A stretch of 8,269 bases of DNA, from the NCBI GenBank assembly GCA_963169175.1, contig CAUJFK010000169.1, positions 1 through 8,269 of the forward strand. Direction: 5' to 3'. This document shows, piece after piece, positions 1 to 7,000 of the stretch. The position numbers and the translations under genes are program-made. The stretch's first letter is position 1. Each line of letters starts with the position of its first letter. The notes beneath the pieces were generated by a model that made no database searches, was not told the origin of the DNA, and worked only from the letters and a program-made list of their open reading frames with translations. Source of the stretch: Acidobacteriota bacterium (lineage in GTDB: Bacteria; Acidobacteriota; Blastocatellia; Pyrinomonadales; Pyrinomonadaceae).

Positions 1-21
1 GACCAACCGGTTTGAAGGCGA

Positions 22-1029
22 TCAGGAAACGTTGAGGGTCAGCCCTTCCGTGCTGATCTTGCACTTGAGTACTTCGGCGCCTGTCTGGCCCGCGAGTGAA
101 GCTTCAACTTCTGCTTTTCGGCCTTCCTCACAATAAAACGCGATGCATCCGCCGCCGCCGGCACCGCATACCTTGGCGGCGATCGCGCCGTTGTTGAGGG
201 CGGTTTCGATAAGCTCGTCCATGTGCGGGGTCGTTATCATTGGCGACAGGCGTTTCCGGTGCGGGAACGCTTTTTTTAGAATTTCACCAACCTCATCCCA
301 GTCATTTCCCAGCAAAGCAATGCGTAAATTCAATGCGTCGTCGCGGATGCCTTCAAAAATATCGAATAGTTCGCGGTCACCATCGATATGGCGTTTTGTG
401 ATCTCCCAGTTATTGATGCCCGAATTTCGTGGTTCGCCCGTATAAAGCACGACGGTGCGTTCTTCCAGCGTTTTGAGGTCGATATCGAGGGCCTCGCGGC
501 GAATGCCTTCCGGTGAAAAATGGATCGCCGCGGCACCGCCGTATTGGGCGGAATAATAATCCTGAAATCCGGTCGGCACTTTTATCACCTGACACTCAAC
601 ATTCGCCGCGATCGGGATAAATCGGTCGGGCGAATAGCGGTCGCCAACGAGTTTATTCAGTGCGCCGATGCAAGCGATATTGAGCGTTGACGATCCGGCA
701 AGGCCAGCTCCCGCCGGAGCCTCAGATATGGTCGTCATATTGAAGCCGGTTTCGGGCCGGAAGAAATAGACCAGCTTTGAAAGCAGCTCGAGGCGCGGCT
801 CGTTCTTGAGTTCACCGATCCGATCGAGTGAGGTTTCAAACCTTACACCGCGGTCCACCGATTCGAGGACGATAACATCATCGTCCCGCGTTTCAATACG
901 GCACTTCGCCAAAAGGTCAACTGCAAAATTGACGGTCGAAGCTCCTTCATGAAAGAGAAAAAGCGGCGGTATATCAATAGTCCCGCCGGCCAGATCGACC
1001 CGCGACGGAGCGGAAGTTTCGATGATCAT
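22..1029 (-). CDS. GHMP-superfamily kinase (sugar or small-molecule kinase, substrate unknown)
   Basis: This is a predicted cytoplasmic ATP-dependent kinase of the galactokinase/homoserine/mevalonate/phosphomevalonate superfamily, 335 aa from the ATG at 1029, a usual family length. The motifs are visible in order: an N-terminal substrate loop (SAPSRVDLAGGTIDI, about residues 6-20), the glycine/serine ATP loop (PAGAGLAGSSTLNIA, about 105-119), TGFQDYYSAQYGG (about 153-165) whose Asp is the likely catalytic base, and the C-terminal glycine-rich motif (KVCGAGGGGCIAFY, about 286-299). The sequence resembles the COG2605-type group that includes D-glycero-D-manno-heptose 7-phosphate kinase (HddA), but the substrate cannot be read from the sequence and no heptose genes are visible. 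The reading frame also offers a TTG at 1038; I prefer the ATG because its product begins directly with the conserved MIIETSAP segment. Neither start has a strong ribosome binding site. The gene lies 95 nt downstream of the DedA gene on the same strand, so co-transcription is possible. The family call is firm and the specificity is unknown. Confidence 0.9.
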   Translation of the reverse strand: MIIETSAPSRVDLAGGTIDIPPLFLFHEGASTVNFAVDLLAKCRIETRDDDVIVLESVDRGVRFETSLDRIGELKNEPRLELLSKLVYFFRPETGFNMTTISEAPAGAGLAGSSTLNIACIGALNKLVGDRYSPDRFIPIAANVECQVIKVPTGFQDYYSAQYGGAAAIHFSPEGIRREALDIDLKTLEERTVVLYTGEPRNSGINNWEITKRHIDGDRELFDIFEGIRDDALNLRIALLGNDWDEVGEILKKAFPHRKRLSPMITTPHMDELIETALNNGAIAAKVCGAGGGGCIAFYCEEGRKAEVEASLAGQTGAEVLKCKISTEGLTLNVS

Positions 1030-1056
1030 AGGGTACAAGAGTTAGAACGATCTCTG

Positions 1057-1078
1057 TTCAACTTCTTACGTTGAAGAA
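1057..1078. repeat. Small inverted repeat between the DedA and GHMP kinase genes
   Basis: TTCAAC (1057-1062) and GTTGAA (1070-1075) form a perfect 6-bp inverted repeat with a 7-nt spacer. The overlapping pair AAGAA/TTCTT (read on the minus strand, within 1063-1078) could form an alternative 5-bp stem, so two mutually exclusive hairpins are possible. The repeat lies in the leader of the GHMP kinase gene. It has no T-tract and is not a convincing terminator. The match may be chance. Confidence 0.25.
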
Positions 1079-1124
1079 CTGGATATCTTAGCGTATTTCA
1101 GAACGGAATGAATAACGCGGGAAG

Positions 1125-1871
1125 TCATTTTTTTGCGGCCTTTGTGGCCTCCGGTTTCGGAGGTTCTTCGTCCGGGGCTGTGCCTGACGGGTCGCGCGTG
1201 AGGTGAAAGCGTTCGCCCAGGCCGTGCAGTTTCTCCTGCGCAACCTCTTCGACCTGGAGCAGTTTCTCTTCGAGCTTTGACAATGTCTCACTCTCAACGT
1301 CCTCGACCTTTTCCGACAGCCAGTATCGCTCGATCGCGTAAAGGATGATGACGACAAAAAGAATGACGAAAAACGCCGCAATGCCGATCTGCTGAAAATC
1401 GCCGATGATCGATGTGATGGCACCGCTGAAAAACCACCCGGTTCCCGCAAGCAGCAGCACCCAAAGCCCGCAGCTGATCGCATCGAGAATCACGAACCTG
1501 TGAAAAGGCATTTTGCCGATGCCGTAGAAAACACACATCGCGACCCTGATGCCGTATAGATACTTGGAGATAACGATCGCGAATTTTCCGAATTTCCCGA
1601 TCAGCCGTTCAATCCGCGGTTGGGCCACCTGGTAAAAACGATAATGCTTGGCATTTTCGTGAAAAAGGCGGCCGACCACATATCCCACGCTGTCACCAAC
1701 CATCCCGCCAAGTGTCCCGGCAATAAATACCTTCAGAAAGCTATAGTGGCCAAAAAAACCGCTATGGGCCATTGCTCCGGACAATAAGAGCGTAATATCG
1801 CCTTCGATGGTGCAGAGGGCGAAAACGGCGTAAATGCCGTATAGCTCGATGATCTGAGAAAGCTGATCCAT
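1125..1871 (-). CDS. DedA-family (VTT domain) inner-membrane protein with C-terminal coiled-coil-like tail
   Basis: This is an integral membrane protein of the DedA/SNARE-associated (VTT) family, 248 aa from the ATG at 1871. Family members act in lipid transport or flipping, including recycling of undecaprenyl phosphate, and in envelope homeostasis; which role applies here is not visible. The family pattern is present: an acidic first half-helix (CTIEGDITLLLSGAMAHSG, about residues 20-38), GGMVGDSVGYVVGR (about 55-68) with the conserved Asp and Tyr, and SKYLYGIRVAMCVFYGIGKM (about 102-121), which matches the family's GRFxPGxR...G..M signature with Lys and Tyr in place of the first Arg and the Pro. 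Hydrophobic segments follow at about 126-148 and 162-183. After about residue 184 comes a roughly 60-residue charged tail, first heptad-like (EKVEDVESETLSKLEEKLL), then Pro/Lys/Ala-rich and ending AAKK. A TTG six codons upstream (1889) could also start the protein; the ATG has AGG about 9 nt before it and is preferred. Confidence 0.88.
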   Translation of the reverse strand: MDQLSQIIELYGIYAVFALCTIEGDITLLLSGAMAHSGFFGHYSFLKVFIAGTLGGMVGDSVGYVVGRLFHENAKHYRFYQVAQPRIERLIGKFGKFAIVISKYLYGIRVAMCVFYGIGKMPFHRFVILDAISCGLWVLLLAGTGWFFSGAITSIIGDFQQIGIAAFFVILFVVIILYAIERYWLSEKVEDVESETLSKLEEKLLQVEEVAQEKLHGLGERFHLTRDPSGTAPDEEPPKPEATKAAKK

Positions 1872-1909
1872 AGGTGCGGACCTAAACAAGATCCGGCGGG
1901 TAAATAAAA

Positions 1910-1939
1910 AGAGTAGCTTTCACCGGCCCTTGCAGTCAA
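1910..1939 (-). promoter_or_regulatory. Candidate promoter for the DedA gene
   Basis: Read on the minus strand, TTGACT (1939-1934) is followed after 18 nt by TACTCT (1915-1910), which is 38 nt upstream of the ATG at 1871. The -35 box is good; the -10 keeps only the T, A and final T of TATAAT. The position is sensible for a divergent promoter, but the -10 is weak, so this is tentative. Confidence 0.35.
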
Positions 1940-1966
1940 ACAATTGCATCCGGGCGAGATCGCGGA

Positions 1967-2001
1967 CCACGCCGGCCGGCTTTGTGGCGAAAGCCGATCG
2001 G
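1967..2001. repeat. Cluster of palindromes in the divergent intergenic region
   Basis: Three overlapping or adjacent symmetric elements are visible. GCCGGCCGGC (1971-1980) is a perfect 10-bp palindrome. CGGCTTT (1977-1983) and AAAGCCG (1990-1996) form a perfect 7-bp inverted repeat around a 6-nt loop. CCGATCGG (1994-2001) is a perfect 8-bp palindrome. They lie between the two divergent candidate promoters, a place where a shared operator would be expected. No T-tract follows, so a terminator is unlikely. Binding by any protein is inference. Confidence 0.4.
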
Positions 2002-2031
2002 GTTAGAATCTGGTCTAGAAAAACGCACCGG

Positions 2032-2060
2032 TTGACACTTGGGCAAGGCTGGCTAATAAT
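2032..2060 (+). promoter_or_regulatory. Sigma70-type promoter for the ROK gene
   Basis: A perfect TTGACA -35 (2032-2037) is followed by a 17-nt spacer and AATAAT (2055-2060) as -10. This is close to the bacterial consensus and places the start of transcription near 2067, about 35 nt upstream of the ROK start codon at 2102. The ribosome binding site is weak (GCGGAA, 2084-2089, 12 nt from the ATG). Confidence 0.6.
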
Positions 2061-2101
2061 CGCGGTAGTCCGGTCAATACATTGCGGAATAATTACCCAG
2101 C

Positions 2102-3049
2102 ATGGCTGAAACCCACGGTCAAGATCGCATAACTCTAGGCGTTGAGGTATCGTCATCCTCGCTGGGCGGCGTTTATCTGGACGCACGCGGCACCATCGCG
2201 CGGACATATCGAAAGGACTTCGATCCGGCGTCAAACACCGTCGAACAGATAGTCGCGCTTGTGGCGGAAGTAAAAGGCGATCTTGATCACCTCGACTGCC
2301 TTGGAATAGCGGTACCGGGACTTGTCCACGGCGCCACCCGGAAGGTTGCGTATTCGGCCAGCATGCCTGCGCATACTGAGATCGATCTCGCGAGGGAGGT
2401 TGCTCGCGCTACCGGGCTCAAGACAACGCTTGAAAATGATGCCAATGCGGCAGCATACGGTGAATTTCGGCTCGGAGCGGGCCGCAACAGCCGGGACCTT
2501 TTTTACGCGACGCTTGGAGCAGGCGTTGGCGGGGCATTCATTTTCGGGGGTTCGATCTGGCGCGGGAAGGCTGGATTTGCGGGTGAATTTGGGTATGTGA
2601 CGATCAATTCTGAAGGAATGCGGCTTGAGGATGTTGCTTCGTCGGCAAATATTGTCCGGCGGACGCAAAACCGGATGCGTCAGGACAACACGTCATCACT
2701 CAGCGGCCTCGATGAAAGGCGCCTAACTATTTCCGACATACTTTCTGCCGCGGAAACGGAAGACGATCTTGCCCAGATGATGCTCGAGCGGACTGGTGAA
2801 TATGTCGGGACCGCCATCGCGAGTGTCATCAATTTATTGAATATCGAAGCGGTCGTTCTGGGCGGAGAACTGATGGACGCAGGACACTATGTTCTTGATG
2901 CCGTCGTCGGCCGGGCAAAAGAATTGTCATTTGCCCCATCGTTTGCGGGCACGCGCATTGTTGCCGGCACATTAGGCCGAAATGCTGCGGCGGCTGGCGT
3001 TGCACTGCTGGCCTGTTCGGATCAGCAAGGACTTGTTGTCGAAGATTAA
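2102..3049 (+). CDS. ROK-family protein, divergent (glucokinase-like fold, degenerate phosphate and Zn motifs)
   Basis: This is a 315-aa protein with the ROK (repressor, ORF, kinase) fold and no N-terminal helix-turn-helix, so it resembles the free-standing sugar kinases rather than the NagC/Mlc repressors. Conserved parts are AVPGLV (70-75), ENDANAAAYGE (111-121) with the putative catalytic Asp113, TLGAGVGGAFIFGG (137-150) as the second phosphate loop, GEFGY (161-165) and VLGGELMDAG (252-261). Two hallmarks are missing. The first phosphate motif, normally D-x-G-G-T, reads GVEVSSSS (13-20). The ExGH motif has Tyr165 in place of the sugar- and Zn-contacting His, and the following CxCGxxGCxE cluster is replaced by a Cys-free stretch (INSEGMRLEDVAS, 168-180). 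The protein is therefore either a kinase of altered specificity or a non-catalytic sugar sensor. It has its own promoter, diverges from the DedA gene, and shares no operon with the act genes. No gene symbol is justified. Confidence 0.85.
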   Translation: MAETHGQDRITLGVEVSSSSLGGVYLDARGTIARTYRKDFDPASNTVEQIVALVAEVKGDLDHLDCLGIAVPGLVHGATRKVAYSASMPAHTEIDLAREVARATGLKTTLENDANAAAYGEFRLGAGRNSRDLFYATLGAGVGGAFIFGGSIWRGKAGFAGEFGYVTINSEGMRLEDVASSANIVRRTQNRMRQDNTSSLSGLDERRLTISDILSAAETEDDLAQMMLERTGEYVGTAIASVINLLNIEAVVLGGELMDAGHYVLDAVVGRAKELSFAPSFAGTRIVAGTLGRNAAAAGVALLACSDQQGLVVED

Positions 3050-3082
3050 TTTCTTTAATTAGGCGCGCTGATGCCTCGCGGG

Positions 3083-3118
3083 TTGATTGGGTTGTCCAAT
3101 AACTCTATTTTCTATAGT
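3083..3118 (+). promoter_or_regulatory. Candidate promoter(s) for the act operon
   Basis: Two overlapping sigma70-like arrangements are visible: TTGATT (3083-3088) with a 17-nt spacer to TATTTT (3106-3111), and TTGTCC (3092-3097) with a 15-nt spacer to TATAGT (3113-3118). Either would give a leader of about 165-175 nt before actA that contains the tandem repeat and the palindrome. A third weak option, TTGCGG (3134-3139) with a 16-nt spacer to TAATAT (3156-3161), would overlap the left palindrome arm. I cannot choose between them. Confidence 0.4.
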
Positions 3119-3129
3119 AGACCTAAACC

Positions 3130-3153
3130 GGATTTGCGGATTTGCGCGGATTC
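3130..3153 (+). repeat. Tandem GGATTTGC direct repeat upstream of actA
   Basis: GGATTTGC occurs twice head to tail (3130-3137 and 3138-3145), followed two bases later by a shortened copy, GGATTC (3148-3153). The repeat abuts the palindrome that starts at 3151. It is visible directly in the sequence; its role is unknown. Confidence 0.6.
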
Positions 3154-3191
3154 TGTAATATTGGGTAAAGTTTTACGGTAATATTACACAA
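3151..3191. repeat. Imperfect 41-bp palindrome in the act operon leader
   Basis: The arms TGTAATATT (3154-3162) and AATATTACA (3180-3188) are exact reverse complements. Each extends by two more paired bases beyond one C:C mismatch (TT at 3151-3152, AA at 3190-3191). Inside them, GTAAA (3165-3169) faces TTTAC (3172-3176) on nearly the same centre. The element lies about 100 nt upstream of actA. It is AT-rich and followed by ACAAGTACGG, with no T-tract, so it is a better candidate for an operator or an RNA leader structure than for a terminator. Confidence 0.6.
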
Positions 3192-3291
3192 CAAGTACGG
3201 ATCGTTCGTCAGATTTGGATCCCTATACAACGCCGCGGTTTTGGCAAAGTACAGGTTTCCTTGATCCGACTCGCGCACGAGAATTTCCAAA

Positions 3292-3951
3292 ATGCCACAA
3301 TTCTTTAACAAAAGTGCGAACAACATAGCCAGGATCTCAATGCTTGCGGTAGCCGTGCTGGCGGGGACGGCGTTCTTTGTGTACACGCAGGTCGCCCGTT
3401 CGTCATATCTGACCGGCCGTTACCTTGAGCGTCAGCAGCCGGTGCAGTTCAGCCATAAGCACCATGCCGGGGACGACGGTATCGATTGCCGGTATTGTCA
3501 CTCGACGGTCGAAACAACGGCCACCGCGTCGATCCCGCCAACGCAGACGTGTATGAACTGTCACAGCCAGATATGGTCTGACAGCCCTTATCTCGAACCG
3601 GTCCGGGCAAGCTTCCGTGACAACAAGCCGATCGAATGGCAGCGTGTCCACGATCTGCCTGAGTTCGTATATTTCAACCACAGCATTCATGTGGCAAAGG
3701 GCGTAGGCTGTTCAACCTGTCACGGACAGGTGGACAATATGCCCGCCGTTTACCAGGAAAATACACTCCAGATGGAATGGTGTCTCGCATGCCATCGCGA
3801 ACCCGAGAAATTCATCAGGCCGAAGTCCGAGATCTACAACATGAAGTGGGAGGACCGCGACCTGGAGCCTGAGGAGCGGCTGGAACTTAAGGCGAAGTAC
3901 AAGATAAGAAGCAGGGAAATGATGACGAGTTGTTCGATCTGTCATCGGTAA
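3292..3951 (+). CDS. actA: Alternative Complex III subunit ActA, pentaheme cytochrome c
   Basis: ActA is the multiheme c-type cytochrome of ACIII, a quinol-oxidising respiratory complex that replaces cytochrome bc1 in many bacteria. The protein is 219 aa with an N-terminal membrane anchor (about residues 13-33) that leaves the heme domain on the periplasmic side. Five CxxCH heme sites are visible: CRYCH (66-70), CMNCH (87-91), CSTCH (140-144), CLACH (164-168) and CSICH (214-218), the last only one residue from the C-terminus. Additional His residues (for example 55, 57, 58, 120, 130, 133) are candidates for distal heme ligands. Length, heme number, the SANNIARIS start and the location directly before actB match the family. 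The Shine-Dalgarno is weak (CGAGA, about 9 nt before the ATG). The gene is the first of the operon; heme delivery would depend on a cytochrome c maturation system not in the window. Confidence 0.93.
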   Translation: MPQFFNKSANNIARISMLAVAVLAGTAFFVYTQVARSSYLTGRYLERQQPVQFSHKHHAGDDGIDCRYCHSTVETTATASIPPTQTCMNCHSQIWSDSPYLEPVRASFRDNKPIEWQRVHDLPEFVYFNHSIHVAKGVGCSTCHGQVDNMPAVYQENTLQMEWCLACHREPEKFIRPKSEIYNMKWEDRDLEPEERLELKAKYKIRSREMMTSCSICHR

Positions 3952-3970
3952 AGGCAGGAGTTACGCCATT

Positions 3971-4051
3971 GTGCGTGAAACTCTTGCCCGCGAGGAGCCT
4001 TTTAGACCGGAGATCGGCGTCAGCCGCGGTGCTGCATGCGAAAACGCGTAA
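3971..4051 (+). CDS. Possible 26-aa small ORF between actA and actB
   Basis: A GTG at 3971 opens a 26-codon frame ending at TAA (4049-4051), with product beginning MRETLAREEPF. It is preceded by a good Shine-Dalgarno-like stretch (GGCAGGAG, 3953-3960) 10 nt upstream that serves no other obvious start. It fills most of the 117-nt gap between actA and the preferred actB start at 4069, so it could be a leader peptide coupling translation. No family is recognised. The alternative is that the site is fortuitous; its reality rests only on spacing and ribosome binding site. Confidence 0.25.
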   Translation: MRETLAREEPFRPEIGVSRGAACENA

Positions 4052-4068
4052 CTCTTGCGGAAAAGATA

Positions 4069-7000
4069 ATGAATAGCCCCGAAAGTAAACAAAACTTTGC
4101 GAATTTGCGTGAACAGATCCTTGGCCGAAGCGGCAAGGATTACTGGCGCAGTGTCGAGGAATTTGCGGATACGCCTGAGTTCGAGGAGTTCGTAAAGCGG
4201 GAATATCCCGCGCACGGGCAGGAATGGAACGACCCTGTCACGCGCCGTAGCTTTATAAAGGTGATGGGAGCAACGCTTGCCCTTGCGGGACTGAGCGGCT
4301 GCGTTATCCAGCCGCCTGAGAAGATTGTTCCTCGTGTTCGCGATCAGGAAGATATGCTCCCGGGCCGGTCCCGGTTCTTTGCCACTGCAATGCCGCTCGG
4401 CGGCACGTCGTTGGGACTGTTGGGACGATCTTACGAAGGGCGGCCGACCAAGATCGAGGGTAATCCGGAACACCCGCAAAGCCTTGGCTCAACCGATTTT
4501 CGGGCCCAGGGTTCGCTTTTGGATATGTACGACCCGGACCGGTCGCAGGTTATCCTCGATCGCGGAACACAGAGGTCATGGCTCGATTTTACAAACAGCT
4601 TCCGCTCCGCGATCGCTGAAAACTCTGCTGACGGCGGTGCCGGAGTCCGCATACTGACGCAAACTATCACGTCGCCGACCTTCCTGGCCCAGATGAAGCA
4701 GCTTCAATCGGAGCTGCCGAATTCAAAATGGGTACAGTATGAGCCTGTTAATCAGGACAACGCGATCGCGGGGGCCCGGATGGCCTTTGGCTCGCCGGCC
4801 CATGCGGTTTACCGGTTTGACAAGGCCAAACGCGTTCTTCTCCTGGATGCCGACATCTTCTCGGGCTTTAACCCGCGTTATATGAACGACGCGATAAAGA
4901 CCCGGCACTCAAAGGAAGCCGCGGAAATGAGCCGGCTTTACGTGATCGAGACCACCCCAACACTTGCCGGAGCGAAGGCTGATCACCGGCTTGCGGTCAA
5001 ACCGAGCCAGATGGCCGAGATCGCGAAGGCAATTGCCCAGGCAGTTGGTGTTTCAGGCGCAAACTCGACGCAGACGGAGTACTCGGCGTGGATCGCGGCC
5101 TTGGCGAGCGACCTGAGTGCGAATCGCGGCCGGTCGCTGGTTGTGGCGGGCGATCAGCAGCCGCCAGTCGTTCACGCACTCGCCCATGCGATGAACGCGG
5201 CACTTGGGAATGTCGGACAGACGGTCGTATATACCGATCCGCTTTCGCCATATGAAAAAACGCAGGTCGAGCAGCTTAGCGAACTGATCGCCGATATCGA
5301 TGCGGGGCGTGTAAGAACACTTGTGATCCTTGGCGGGAATCCGGTTTACGACACTCCCGCGGACCTGAAGCTGGATGCTGACCGGATGAATAAGATCCCG
5401 CTCAGGGTCCACCTCGGAACGCATGTTGACGAAACGGCCGAATATTGCCATTGGCATGTGCCCGCGAACCATTATTTGGAAATATGGAGTGATGGGCGTG
5501 CCTATGACGGAACGGTGACGCTCACGCAGCCTTTGATCCAACCTCTTTACGCCGGAAAGAGCTTTCACCAGATGGTTCAGCTGTTTTTCCGTGAGAACTT
5601 TGATAAGAAAGACCTCGATATTGTAAAGGGCTATTGGCAAACGCAGACGATCGTCCCCGCGGCAAGACCGGCCGCCGCGGCCTTGCCCGCCGGTGCGGCC
5701 CCCGCGGCACCCGGTGCAGATCAACAGGCCGGCAAGACGGCCGCAAAGCCGACGCCGACGCCTGATGCAGGACGCGAAACCATCACGATAGCAGAACGTC
5801 CGGCGGCCGCCCCCAGTCCGGCACCGTCAACTCCGCGCACGTTCGAGGATAATTGGCGCCGTGCCGTGCACGACGGGCTGATAGGGAACACCGCATTGCC
5901 GGCAAAAACGCTGTCCGTTAACACCGCGTTCCTGTCTCAGCCGGAAGTGAAGCCCGCGGGAACTGGCATTGAGATATGTGTTCGGCCGGATCCCAGCATC
6001 TATGATGGCCGGTTCGCCAACAACGGATGGCTGCAGGAACTGCCGAACCCGTTGACAAAGATAACGTGGGAAAACGTTGCTCTGGTAAGCCCGAACACGG
6101 CCGCAAAGCTTGGGTTCAATCAAGGGAACGATAAGCGCGAAATTTCAGGCGGCGAACGCGGGCTTGCGTTTGTGAACACCCGCGGAAACAACATGACGGC
6201 CGACCTGGTCAAGCTTACATATCAGGGCAGTACGATACAAAAGCCGGTGCCGATGTGGATAATGCCGGGCCAGCCCGACGATGTCGTCACTATTTATATG
6301 GGCTATGGCCGGACGCGGGCCGGGCGGATCGGGACCGGCCTTGGTTACAGCGCGTTCGATGTCCGGCGGTCCGATGCAATGAACTACGGTTTTGGTTCAC
6401 TTGCCGCGACAGGCGAAAAGACAACGGTCGTCACGTCTCAGATCCATTTCAATATGGAAAACCGCGACCTTCTGCGGGTACTCGATGCTGACGTTTTTGA
6501 GGCGACACCGGCCAAATGGGAGCAGGAGAATATGTATCCGACGTCGATGTACAAATCGGCGTACGATGAGACCTACTCCGATTGGTACAAGACGCACAGC
6601 CGCTGGGCAATGACCATCGATCTGACGTCGTGTGTAGGGTGTAATGCCTGTGTCGTTGCGTGCCAGGCGGAAAATAACATTCCGGTTGTTGGAAAGGATC
6701 AGGTCGAACGCAGCCGTGAAATGCACTGGCTTAGAGTTGATACATATTTCACGGGCGATGACGTTAACAACCCGGGCAGCCTCCATTTTCAGCCGGTACT
6801 TTGCCAGCAATGCGAACAGGCCCCGTGCGAGGTCGTGTGTCCGGTGACAGCGACGGCCCACAACCCCGAAGGCCTGAACGACATGGTATACAACCGCTGC
6901 GTCGGCACCCGGTATTGCTCGAACAACTGCCCGTATAAGGTGCGAAGGTTCAACTTCATGCTTTATCAGGATTGGGATACGCCGCAGTACAAATTGATGC

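Noticed and set aside
1920..2234. Minus-strand open frame (104 codons) across the divergent intergenic region
   Set aside because: It overlaps the strong ROK promoter and the start of the ROK gene, has no recognisable domain, and is composed of atypical Arg/Cys/Pro-rich sequence.
2231..2668. Minus-strand open frame (145 codons) inside the ROK gene
   Set aside because: It is a shadow of the ROK coding frame, whose motifs are conserved.
3047..3080. Possible rho-independent terminator after the ROK gene
   Set aside because: TAATT/AATTA (3047-3061) is a weak AT-only stem, and CGCG...CGCG (3064-3080) has only four pairs and no following T-tract.
3123..3386. Minus-strand open frame (87 codons) across the actA leader and start
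   Set aside because: It overlaps the actA membrane anchor and the palindromic leader, and shows no family signature.
5053..5724. Minus-strand open frame (223 codons) opposite actB
   Set aside because: Antisense to the well-conserved oxidoreductase-like domain, with no family resemblance and no ribosome binding site of note.
5656..5835. Idea that the Ala/Pro-rich stretch marks a frameshift or a gene-fusion junction in actB
   Set aside because: The frame is continuous, ActB-like sequence continues on both sides, and the oxidoreductase-to-Fe-S fusion lies much further downstream, near residue 800.
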